Of a stretch of 64,000 nt of DNA, positions 43,350-55,900 are shown one piece after another (position 1 is the stretch's first letter; every line of letters begins with the position of its first letter). Location: the NCBI GenBank assembly GCA_012845835.1, contig JABAKD010000001.1:3165540-3229539 (forward strand), in the 5' to 3' direction. Under the pieces are notes generated by a model, which saw only the letters and a list, made by a program, of their open reading frames with translations, searched no databases and was not told where the DNA came from. This stretch comes from Undaria pinnatifida (lineage: Eukaryota > Sar > Phaeophyceae > Laminariales > Alariaceae). The translations under genes were made by a program, and so were the position numbers.

Positions 43350-43560
43350 CAAACATTGCCAATGGGATTCGAAGCCAGATAGATGGTGCCTTTGTTGGAC
43401 GTGCGCGATAACCACGATATTATATCAGTGTGCACCTCTAAAATGCCGTTCAAACTTGAGAAATGGCCAAGGCTGACGATGGGATTCAAACTGCTTCGCG
43501 GTTTTTTTTGCAGGTGTGCGCGATACCCACAACACCAGCGGCGTGATTAGTGTGTTACAT
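43350..43560 (-). repeat. Pair of reversed tRNA-like units
   Basis: GATGGGATTCAAACTGCTTC near 43,478 and AATGGGATTCGAAGCCAG near 43,359 each precede, by about 30 bp, GGTGTGCGCGATACCCAC or GACGTGCGCGATAACCAC, about 120 bp apart. They look like two copies of one tRNA-related repeat. Confidence 0.4.
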
Positions 43561-43799
43561 ATTACAGTAGTAATCAAAATCACGACTTTGATATTTGATA
43601 TAACAGTGAATTTTCTTCGTATTGCCGAAACTCGCTTTCGATTTTGCTAGCGCTATAATATATAGCATTCAGTTTAGACTTTGCCGTCGACTGGCTGTGG
43701 TCATCGTGACAGACCGCTGAGTCATCAGGTACAACGTTGACCAATTCGTGAAGTATCTATGTGTGTCTGCTTCCTACCGATGTACAACACTCCTGACAG

Positions 43800-43922
43800 A
43801 CATCGGAGTACTACTATGGAGGTGTCGCTGCAACAATTCCCGGCGTGGTCCAGGCGGAGGAGTTCGACAATGGTGGAGAAGGCGTGGGGTACTCGGATAC
43901 AACCATCGCAAATGAGGGTGGG
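43800..43922 (+). CDS. CBM6 gene exon A1 (first module start)
   Basis: Acceptor CTGACAG with a pyrimidine-rich lead. Reads TSEYYYGGVAATIPGVVQAE and on to TTIANEGG; donor GTGAGT. Phase 0 at both ends. Unlike the later A exons it carries no preceding D strand. I found no further exon upstream. Confidence 0.75.
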
Positions 43923-46900
43923 GTGAGTGGAAGTTCATACAATAGTGCGCATGGTGTTGTGTAGGTTGGAGATGGTCAAGTACGACGAGAAATGCAGTAT
44001 TAAGAGAGCAGAACTAGGTATGTACCCACTCAAAACGAATGGAGTCGTGACAAAGTTGCAGTGGTCACCTGAGACGAGGAATATGCCTCGAGGTGGCCGA
44101 CCATATTTGATAGGGCTGTATGGGAGAAAAACAAACGGGTGATCAGGAATACGATGGGATAATGTTGCCGGGAAAACATGGAAGGATTTAGGAAACCAAA
44201 AGAAGAGGTACTGTCCATAGAGAAGTTTGGCGAGTACGAGGCAGAGATAAAAGAAATGATAAAAGAGAGGCAAAGGCTAGCGCTACGAATTAACGTTAAG
44301 GAGGAGAAACACTTAGATATATACGGGAAGTTTACGGAAGATATTGTGACGCAAAAGGTATTTTCACGGCCCAATGGACTACGCGACAGAGCTGAAACTG
44401 CTATTTCGTGTAAGAGACCTGGACTTATCATAAATAGAAATAGATATACCAGTGTAGTCGGGAGTAGGAGGGCATGGATGCACATGTATGCCCGGGTTGC
44501 ACAACAATAGAGAGCATGACTCACTTACGAGTAGTGAGATAATGCAAAACACACAAGGAAGAGCTGGATGGGTTAGTAGAGGAGATGATGAGGAAATTTG
44601 ACGTACGTGGCATGTAAGAGTTTGTCAGACTAGGGAGTAGCGATAAAAAGATCACGATATTAGGGGCCACACACGGCAAAACAGGAAGGGGATATAAAAA
44701 GCAAGCAGTTTCTCTGTATTGTTTGGATAAAGCGTAATGTTCGAGCGAGTGTTTGAGGTGTCCATCAGGAGTAGGAACGGTGCTCCGTCTCGGAAGGGAT
44801 GCGTGGTCAACGAATGGTCGAATGACTGAAACAAGCAACAAAGGAGCCCCCATCCCCCTCTCAAACCCCTGCCCACCGCTCATACGGCTACATGAGACAC
44901 AAGGTATACTAGTGCATTCCACGGCCGTCAGATCTCGTCCTCCTGAAAAACCAGTTGAATACTTCCCGTGTACAGGTCGAATAGCACCACCCTGTTGACC
45001 CTGGCACCAGCTTGTTCTAAGATGAGCCGCCGTCTTATATCCTTTAATGAGGAAACACACCCAGTAATACGCGCGATCGGAGCATAACACACAACTTGCG
45101 AAATGAGTTTCGACCAAATCCTCGATCTCACAACTCGTACGTTGCTGGGGTAACGGCGTTGTTGTCGACCTGTTATGGTTATAGATAGATGTATCGGATC
45201 AAAGCTTCATCGAATTGTATAGTCTATATAGCTAGCCACTCATACTAAACACGTTCAGTAAATAAATGTGGTGGTGCCGGAAGAAAATAAAACAAAAACA
45301 AAAAATGTGGAGGTGAGCCGGGCGACAACAAATACCTAGAGGTCAAATACGTAGAAATATCAAGGCTCGAAATAATTTATTATGAAAAATGAAAATACAC
45401 TCCAGCTGTGAGATCGAAGATTTCGTCGAAACTCATCAACCTATGTCGTAGGGTATTTCGTATTTACCGTCTGCATGATCGCCTTCCAGCCTATGCCAAG
45501 CGAAGTATGACTAAAGAAGTAACGTAATTTAGCGCGGATACACCGAGCGTTCCTTTAAAAACGCTGGCGATTCGTACTTCTCCCTCTCGTGTTAAAATGG
45601 CGGTGACATTGCATGACCTCATTATCTCGCCTGATGTATTTGGCATTATGTATATTTTCCTTTAAATCGTAGCGATGTCAGAAAATAATGGTAACTACAT
45701 GGTTGCACCTATCAGTTGAAAATTTTATCTTGCGATCCATGTGCAATAACAAATTATTAAGCTTTAACACGTTGTTTACCACACCTAAAAACTGGGGGGT
45801 TGCATACCACATCTAACATCAAACCTTCTAGAATAATATACAATACCAGGCAGGTGATATAAAGGGATGTCTTCTTGCTTCGTACAACCATCAGATTTGT
45901 CCCCTTTAACGATTTATAGTTTCCCGCGCACATGTTGAAGTGCCCCCCCCCCCGCCCCCCCAATCCCTCGTGTTCAAACGCCCCACCTAAAACCAAAATC
46001 TACCAGAGTAGAAAACACTACCAGCCGGCTGATATCACCTCATTATCGTTCTAGCCATCCATGCCGTAGCTCCAACTCATTTGCGCCCTCCTCCCCCCCC
46101 CCCCCTTTTTTTTCCCCCGCCCCGTTTGTTCAAACGCCCCACTTACAATCGAAATCGGCCACAGTAATAAACACTTCTACGGAATTGATTTGACGCCATT
46201 ATCTTTCTAGCCACCCATGACGTAGCTTTCATTCATCCCCCACACAACGCCCCCTCCTTCCCATCACCCGCACGATCGCCTAGACCTAGCACCAGGCGTA
46301 TAGCAATCCCCTACCTATATGATTTATACGCGCGATCGGAGTATTACACACAATCCTGCAAATATGAGTTTCAACCAAATCCTTGATCTCGCAGCTGGAG
46401 TATTTATATATTCTATGTGACCTAAACCTTATGAAAACCCTTCCGCCCCCCCTTTTTTATTTCCCCCGCTCTCTCTTGCTTAAACGCCCCACCTCATATC
46501 AAAATTCGCCAGAGTAATAAACATTTCCACGCACTGGATACCACCTCTCAATATCTTTCTAGAGCCATCCATGCCGCTGCTGTAATTCACCCCCCCCTCC
46601 CCCGCCCCACCCCCAACGCCCCATCCTACCCCACCACCCGCACCATCGCCTAGACCTAGCACCACGCGTAAAGAAAACCCGTACATCTATGCGACCTAAA
46701 GCCTTTTCGCCCCCCACCCTCACCCCACCGCCACCCCTCGAACACTCCGCCCTCTACTCACTGGTTGTACGACTTAAAGGATATACATGATATCAGGTGC
46801 ATTCTTTCCAAACCCGTCAGATGAATCCCCCTAAAAGATGTATGGTTTCCACGCACACATTGACCTGCCCCGCCCGTCCCACCCCCCGCCCCCCATGATC

Positions 46901-49900
46901 AACTGGTGCATTGTTTCCAAACCCGTCAGATGTATCCCCTTGGAGGATTGATAGTTTCCACGCACAAATTGACCTGCCCCGCCCGTCCCGCCCCCCGCCC
47001 CCCATGGTAAACTGGTGCATTGTTTCCAAACCCGTTAGATGTAGTCAGATGTATCCCCTTGAAGGATTAATAGTTTCCACGCACAAATTGAGCTGCCCCG
47101 ACCGTCCCGCCCCCCCCTCCCCCCCCACCCCCCCCAGCTCCCTCTTGATCAGAACCAGACCCCCACGTCCTTCAAAACTCCGCCCTCCCCTCACCGGTTA
47201 TTCGATGTGAAGGATTCACTTGATAAATTGATGCATTTCCTTCCACAGCTGTCAGATTTTGCCCCCCTCAAAAACAGGTTTTATGGCTTCCGCGCACAGA
47301 CTGACTAACATCACCCTGTTGGCCCTGATAGCTACACTGTAGTCGCAAGGGGAGTCGCCGACCTATATACTGAATGAGGACACACAACGCGACATACGCG
47401 CGATCGAAGTATCACACACAGCTTGCAAAGATGAGTTTCGACAGAATCTTCGATCTCACAGCTGGAGTGTATTTTTTTTTTTTTCAATATACCTGGTACC
47501 GGTGCATTGCGATACCAACTTTAAACAAGCTTGATGTCACAGACTGCTGGAAAATATACGGAACATGAATACGCAGTGTATGGGTTGTCACAGAACCCGA
47601 TGTCAAAATCACCATTCTCACTGCTGATTGTCGAAAATGATCGACAATGGCCCTAGACTTCTTGTCGTTAAAAATTATATATAGATATTAGACCTATATC
47701 CTTCATGAGGACACGCAACCCGTAATACGCGCGATCAGAGTATCACACACAGCTTGCAAAGATAAGTTTCGACAAAGTCTTCGATCTCACAGCTGGAGTG
47801 TATTTTCATTCTTTATAAAATATATGCCTATAGCGTGCAAAGATGAGTTTCGACCAAATCTTCGACTCACAGCTGGAGTGTATTTTCATTCTTCATAAAA
47901 TATATGCCTATAGCGTGCAAAGATGAGTTTCGACAAAATCTTCGATCTCACAGCTGGAGTTTATTTTCATTCTTCATAAAATATATGCCTATAGCGTAGT
48001 ATCAATAAACGTAAAAAAGCACCCCATATTCAATAGCACATGGAACGCAGACACACAGTTGGTTCTGGTGTGTTTGGTGTGTTTTTAGAAGTGGGTTTGT
48101 CTGGAGTATCGCGAGCCTGACATCGACCACTGGCGTTGACCCAAGATAAGAGAGTGCCTTATGCCCTGCTGTTGTAACTTATCCGCTTAAACTTTGTATT
48201 TTGTAGCGTACGAGTGATGCATACAACAGCTCGGCCGCCTTGCCCCACCGTGTAGCTGCTCAGACGTGGCACTATTTTCATGAAAGCTTCGTGGTGGAGA
48301 ACTTTCCGCTGTCACTCGCGTAGTTTGTCGCTTGCGTCAATGTATTATAAAAACGGAAATACACTCCAGCTGTGAGATCGAAGATTATTATGTCGAAACT
48401 CATCTTTGCAAGCTGTGTGTGATGCTCCGATCGCGCGTATTACGGGTTGTGTGCCCTCATTAAGGATATTGGTCGGCGACTTCCCTTGCAACTACAGTGT
48501 AGCTATCAGGGTCAACAGGGTGATGATATTCGGTCTGTGCGCGGAAACTGTAAACCCGTTTCTGAGGGGGACAAAATCTGACAGCTGTGGAAGGAAATGC
48601 ATCAGTTTATCAATCGGATCCTGTAAGTCGAATAACGGTGGGAGGAGGGCGGAGTTTTTAACGATGTGGATGACTGGGTTTGATCAGAAGGGGCGGGGGT
48701 GGAGGGTGGGGAGGGGGGGGCGGGACGGTCGGGGCAGCTCAATTTGTGCGTGGAAACTATTAGTCCTTCAAGGGGATACATCTGACGGGTTTGGAAACAA
48801 TACACCCGTTTATCACTGGGGGGGGGGGGCGGGAACAGCGGGGCAGCTCAATCTGTGCGTGGAAAATATACATCCTTTAAGGGAATAAATGTGACGGGCT
48901 TGGAAAGAATGCACCTGCTTAACATGTATATCCTGTAAGTCGTACAACCAGTGAGTAGAGGGCGGAGTATTCGAGCGGGGGGGGGGTGGGGAGGTGGGGG
49001 GACTTTAGGTCACATAGATGTAGGGGTTTGCTATACGCGTGGTGCTAGGTCCAGGCGATGGTGCGGGTGGTGGGGAACGAGGGGGCGGGGGGGGCGGGGG
49101 GGGGGGGAATGCAGCAGTGGCATGGACGATGGCTCTAGAAAGATAATGAGCGGTGATATCCAGTGCGTGGAAGTGTTTATTGCTGTGGCGGATTTCGAAA
49201 TTTGGTAGGGCGTTTGAGCAATAGAGAGCAGGGGAAAACGAGACGGGGGGGGGTCAAGAGGTTTAGATCACATGTGACATCAAAGTACACTCCAGCTATG
49301 AGATCAAGCATTTGTTAGAAACTCGTCTTTTTTGCAAGATTGTGTGTGATACTCCGACCGTGCATATTAATGATATATGTAGGGGCTTGTTATGCGCGTG
49401 GTGCTAGGTCTAGGCGATCGTGCGGGTGGTGGAGAAGGAGGGGGCGTTGGGGGGAGGATGAATGAAAACTACGTCATGGATGGCTAAAAAAACAGTGATG
49501 TGATATCAATTGCGTAGAAAAAGTGTTCATTACTCTGGCCGATTTCAACTGTAGGTTGGCCGTTTGAACAAACTGGGCAGGAAAAAAAAGAGGGGACGGG
49601 GAGGAGGGCGGAAATGAGTTGGAGCTACGGCATGTATGGTTAAAAAGGTAATGAGGTGATATCAGCCGGCTGGTAGTGTTTTCTGCTGTGGTAGATTTTG
49701 ATTTTTGGTGAGGCGTTTGAACAAGGGACCGGGGGGGGGGCGGACGGGACATTTCAATATGTGCGCGCGGAAACTATAAATCTTTAAAGGAGACAAATCT
49801 GACGGTTGTAGCAAGAAAACATCATTACTATATCACCTGCCTGATGTTGTTTATTATTCCAGAAGGTTTGATGTATGCAACCCAGTCTTCAGGTGTAGTA

Positions 49901-52900
49901 AACAACGTGTTAAAACGTAATAATTAGTGATTGTACATGGATGGAAAGATAGAATATTTCAATCGATAGATACAATCATGTAGTTACCATTTTTTTCTGA
50001 CATCGCAAATCATAAGAAAGGGATACAAATTGACAAAAACAACCGTAGGCTTTGTTGTCGAGTACGGCAGTGGCTGGTACTTGCTGTTCTACCTTTGCGG
50101 CACATTTGGACGCAACACACCAGCGTCGCGAAGAGATAGTTGAATGATTCAGCTCGTTCTCAATCACTGTACGCCGTGGGGGCGTGCCCACGGGTGGGAC
50201 TACGAACAGATGCTCGAAGGTTCGTTAATGCTGAAGAAATAAATTACTCCACAGAGGGCATCTGCAGGTCTCGTCACATAATCAGCGAGTGCTTCGGCCA
50301 CGTTTTAATCTCAAAATCAGCCGCCTCGTTGCAGACGTGGTCGTCCAGTCTCTGCCTAAAGGACAGAACACACATCGGCGACAAAGTCAAGGGTACGCCG
50401 TAGCCCTGGTTGCACGCCACAACCTACATCGCCCTAGCCCGAGATTTGCCGATTCCGCACATATACAATTCAAGTCAATCTTGTGCCTCCATTGCGATTG
50501 CCCCTTAAGCAATCATGTAAACAACACACGCTGTTGAACAGACCTTTGTCTCGAACAGAGATACGGTGACATTGCATCCGGGTCTCTAAATCTGCAAATC
50601 GATCCCAATGCATTATTCTGGCTTGTGATACGATTGCAGAAATTAAGACATGAAGAAGCCGTGGACATCGATGTCATTGACGGTGGGTACATCGTCGGCT
50701 GGATGGCAAAGGACGAATATCTTCGCTACTCCGTGGACGTCACTGAAAACGGTATGAAACACAAGAAAGCACAAACGTCCAGGTGTATTATAAGCACTGT
50801 ACGAAGAGGTCGTGAACATGCTAGCGTGCAAACCTTAACATTGGCACAACCACGGTCCCAGAGTGGCTCTTATTCTTGTGGTAGTGCGTTCTACGGTCCA
50901 CAATGTTGACAAGAATGCACCCCGGGTTAGCGTGTTCCTCTACATATCAGCCTGACCTTTCTATCGCCGTGTTTCTTTCTGGCTATCCCCTAGACTATAG
51001 CTCAAATGATATCGCTCAAACGATGCAGTGCTGCTGTAGTACGTGGTGACATGCTCAAAACATTTTCCGCCTTCGAAACATATCTTCACACTTGGAAACT
51101 ACTCCATATTTTGCCGTTCCGGTCAGCTAGCGACCCCGTGACGCACATGGGTCACCAAACACCAAGCGAAAAAACATGCTCAGGACACAGTACGCCCGCG
51201 GGGTACTGACAAATCTCGGGACGTGCGTCCGTGAAGTTGGGAAAATGTCTTGTGGTACGGAGGGGTAGAGGATAGGGATGATAATAGTTTCACCGTGATC
51301 AATCCTACAATGGCACGGAAAACGTATAATCGGTTAGGAAAATCCGAGCTATATTAGTAGACGGCTCAAACTGTTCTGAGAGACTACGTTCATTTTTCCA
51401 GCAGAAAAGAAATGTTCCAACAGTAACGTGCGCATGTCGTTCGTACAGGCGAATTGTTCCGTTGATCGTTTGCATGGGTGTTGGAACGGTAAGTCTTACG
51501 TGATCGCGGGAGTTTAAAGCGGTGAAATCCCTTGTATGTGTGTCTCGGATATAACGGCTTTGACTTGAGCTCAGGCACACGGGCCAATAATAAGGCCAGT
51601 GTATCCGTCTGACCGCTCGTTCGTCGAACTCTTTCCGTCCTGGCAGTTGACGCGTTTGATTTCACCTTCCGCGTGGCATCGGCGTCTGGACTCGGCTCCC
51701 TCCGCATCGTCACCGGCGGCACCGGATGTGACGACTACAGCACCACCCTCAGCGGACTCGTGTCGGTGCCAAATACTGGAGGGTGGACCACCTACGTAGA
51801 TGTCGCGGTGTGAGTGCTAAACCCAATCCTGATTTCGGCGTACTATTGCGTCCACCGTGGTTCGCGGTGTGTGCTTATTGTTGTTTTCACCTCAATACGA
51901 CGTTCTCCGTTGGCATGACGCCTTCAGGGCCTGTCGTCCTTGGAGCCCCCATTAAGTATTTCGCGGTCCCATGGGCTGTAATAGCTGTATATGCTATAAT
52001 AGCTATAATAGCTATACCATACTCGGCACGTCATTTGCCGGTTAAGAATGCGCCTTGTTCTACAGCAACACAACACTCTAGGTGCGTTAAGTACGCCACA
52101 GAATAAGACCCGAGGCGCTGGATGTCGGTTGGCTGCACGCTACTGGATCTTCCTTCATAGTGTATGTTGAGTTGTGACACGCCAAAGATGCCAAACACCG
52201 AACGAGACCTACGTGCTATGATCCGCTACGTCGTTTCTGTTTTCTTGATTGGGATACTGCCGAAAGTCGTGTGTGGCTTTCGCTTACCACCGACGGAGGT
52301 AACCACGCCAGGTATGACGTTTCCCCCAGCGAGGGTGATTGTAAATCGTGGAGCTGCAACGTGCATTAACCACACAAACTGACAGCCCAGGGTCGCCGTC
52401 GTGTTTGACGTCTCTATCATGATCACAGATCTGGTGGAGGAGTTGGTGCCCTCGAACCTGGCGTGAACCTCATCTGGTTGTGCGTTGTTTCCGCCGGGCT
52501 TAACGTCGATTCTTTCACCATGACCCCAACGGCGACCCCAACGGAGGGACCCTACGGAGGCGTCGCCGCTACAGTTCCCGGCCTGATCGAAGCGGAAGAG
52601 TTTGACTACGGTGGGGAAGGCGTGGCGTACACTGATACAAGCGCGGATAACGAGGGTGGGGTAAGTTCAAGTTGGTAGTGCGCACGTGAAGGCGCATGTA
52701 TCGATATACCAGTTCGAGAAGGTGTCAACGCAATTCGTGTCGTACGAGTGCGATGCAAGCCTAACAACCCGGCACCTCTGTCATAGGTTGCCGTGTGTCA
52801 CGTTGCATTAGAGTAATCTCACGGACGGCGTTGGACGTTGTGGGCCTAATGCTTCTGATCCACAGTGGAACTCCTCAAGTGCGCAACGACCGGTCATCGC

Positions 52901-55900
52901 TACAAGAAAAGAATTTTCCGCGAATATTCGTTGTAGTTCTAGCGCCTGTATAAAGTTGGTTCGGTCGCGCGAAGTAGTATCGTCGAGGTCATGTTTCGGA
53001 CGAGATATTGAGCTCCTCATCTCAGGAGCCCAGAAACATCTGCAACACCCCTATAGGGTGGGATTGCTCAGTTTCGGTAGTAGATCGTCCCCGGAGTTTG
53101 AAACGTCGCAATACATCCATTGATAGAACTTTCTCGACCTCCAATCTTCATGTATTGTGTACAAACGAAAAACGTTTCGACGTAATTCTTTGACGTCATA
53201 TATCAGTGCACCACCACGGCATAGGTGCTTCAAATCGGTCTAGATTTGTGCACAGCGGTTGTAATACCCTTTTCAGACACCAACTCTCGTGAAATCATGG
53301 CATAAACTGTATGTCCCGGTTCAACATTCAGTTTAAACTAAATGGCCACACCACACCAGGGCCTAACGCCGTATTTTGCTGCATAACATTGTTACGGCTG
53401 TTGACATGACGACAGGCCTTTAGACCGGCCGAAGCGGTCGACATCGAACCCGCCGGCACTGGGTACATCGTCGGCTGGATGGGCAAGGACGAATACATGC
53501 GGTACACCGTGGACGTCACTGAAGACGGTATGATACGGAATAACGCAGGCACACCTCGGATAAGAATCGCACGTAGAGGTAGTTGGCCTTCTAGGTTTCC
53601 ACGTAACCGCCAAGCGATTCTACTTCGTGCAGAATCTGGAAAACCCCGTAGATGTTTGCCTTCCCAACCCACCTGGCATGCTTGTAGATTATCCTATCTA
53701 TGCTGCAGTAAAATGGTTTTTTTGAGTGTCGCGCGCAACACCATACTTATTGGGCAAACCTTATCCAGCAGTGTTTTTCCCTCTCGTTTCTTTTCCAATA
53801 CCATGTACAAGTACTGTGATCCTTTAAAATGTCGTTTATGGATTCCTTGATGACGATTTTGCCGACACCGGTTCTTCGCCAATTTTTTTTTCCTGAAGCG
53901 GAATGATAACGCTTCCTGTTGTTTTTCTCCCTGTCAATTTCCTAGCTTAGATTCCTGTCGTTGACGTTTATCCTGTTGTCAATTTACATAAAGAAGAGAT
54001 ACGGGAAATCCCTCTTCCTTACGAATACCCCGTAGCATTGTGCCTAACCAACGTGTGTGGCATTGCCTCCCTACAAGGACAACACTGTAGGAACCCCATG
54101 CCATCGAGCAGATAACCGAACTATTATACCTGCATCTCAAGGCTAATTTTTTTTTTGTGTCTACGTCACAACCGTAAATAGATCGTCATGTACGTTTTCG
54201 TGACCACTACCCTCGCGATTTCACAGTATGCTGAAAATGTTTCATGAGGCCTTTACGATATTTGCCTTCCGAATATTACAAGATAAACTTGGATGTCTGC
54301 TAACCCAGTAAACTGCTTCACGTGCAGTGCTTTCGTCCACAACCATGTAAGGAAGGTCCTTGTCAACTTGTTCAGTGGCCCCCCTGACGATGCCGCAAAG
54401 CGACAAAAATCTGTCCTCAATATGTATGTGTTGAATGTTAATCGCGAACTAGCCTGTACCCTTCGGAATACGAAGCATCCCCCTGATCCTTAACGTCGAT
54501 GTCATTCGTGAAGAGTCACGTGGCCGGAGGAGTACACCTTACGTTTGGTGGCGTGGTTTTCCTTGGGAATGCCGGCATCGTCTTTAACGTTTAACACGTG
54601 AGCAGCCGCGAGGTCAGTGTTACCATCAACGTTTGCATCTCAACCACCAAACACCTTCCGCCCTGGCAGTTGCCGAGTTCGATTTCAGCTTCCGGGCATC
54701 TTCGAATTCTGGTTCGGGCAAGCTCCGCATCGTCTCCGGTGGCACCGGGTGTGACGACTACACCACCGATCTTAGCGGGGTCGTGTCAGTGCCGGACACT
54801 GGAGGATGGTATGACTACGAAGACGTTGTCGTGTGAGTGCTCGGCGCACGAGTTAGCTAAGCTTGGACTACACAGGGTAAACGTTTGCCGGATTTTGTCA
54901 GACCGTGCCGGCTTATTGCGAATGAAGACTATGTATTCACTTTGCATGCTTCAGACAGCGAGGGCGCTCGAGGCCGGATAGGGTCGTTCGCTCTGTCTTA
55001 TTCAACAAAGGACAGCAATGCTACATTGGGTATTTTTTATTTTGTGCCACAGAAGGCGCCGTTCGCGGCAGCACGGCGGTTGTCGGCACGGAAACAGAAC
55101 ACAACAGTTTATATTATTTGTGATAGCGGGCTGGGTCCCTTGTGGGCCCTTTTTTTCTCTGGCTTGGGGTCACTCGGGGTCACTCGCGCGAGTGACACCC
55201 TGTGTTCCATGCAGTCACAGGTTTCCGCGCAGATCGTATTTTTTCGAGATGAATGCCCAAAGGGATGGTTAGCTATTGATATACTGTGCCAAACAAATCG
55301 CCTCATTCGTTGTTGTCAGTGAGCTACAGAGTCACTCGTCCAAGTGGCTCAGACGGGGTAGTGAAGATCGTGGGGTAGCCTCTACAGTAGCCTTGACCCG
55401 GGCACGGAAACATTACACAACAACAGTTTATTTTATCTGTGGTCTAGGCCAGTTCCGTTAGCAAGTGCTCGAGCGGACAACGGTTTTGTTTATGTGGTGA
55501 GTTTTTATTCGTTGTTGCTCAAATCAATTCAGACGCGCAGCAGATAGTTACATTCCACCTCTTCATGTATACCAGGAGTACCACCTAATTGAAGTCAATG
55601 TAATGTTTCCAACCGTTGGGTGGCGTTTACTGGTGTGGCTGAAACGTTGCATTAACCTCACAATTTTTGCATCTGGAATCGTTATCACCTTTGCCGTCTG
55701 ATCAACGGTCCCAGATCCAGTGGAGGAAGTGGTGGGCTCGAAGCTGGCTCTACGTTCATCCGGTTATGCGTGGTTTCCGCGGGGGTCAACGTCGACTCCT
55801 TCATCATGACAGCATCGCCCGTCGATCCAACCCCGTCGCCCATAACCGTCGATCCAACCCCGTCGCCTATAACCGTCGATGCAACCCCGGGGCCGACATT

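Noticed and set aside
44521-45117. 198-codon minus-strand frame
   Set aside because: It lies antisense to the LINE tail and an R1 arm and shows no domain.
48406-48888. 160-codon + strand frame
   Set aside because: It lies wholly within repetitive R1 sequence; other copies break the frame.
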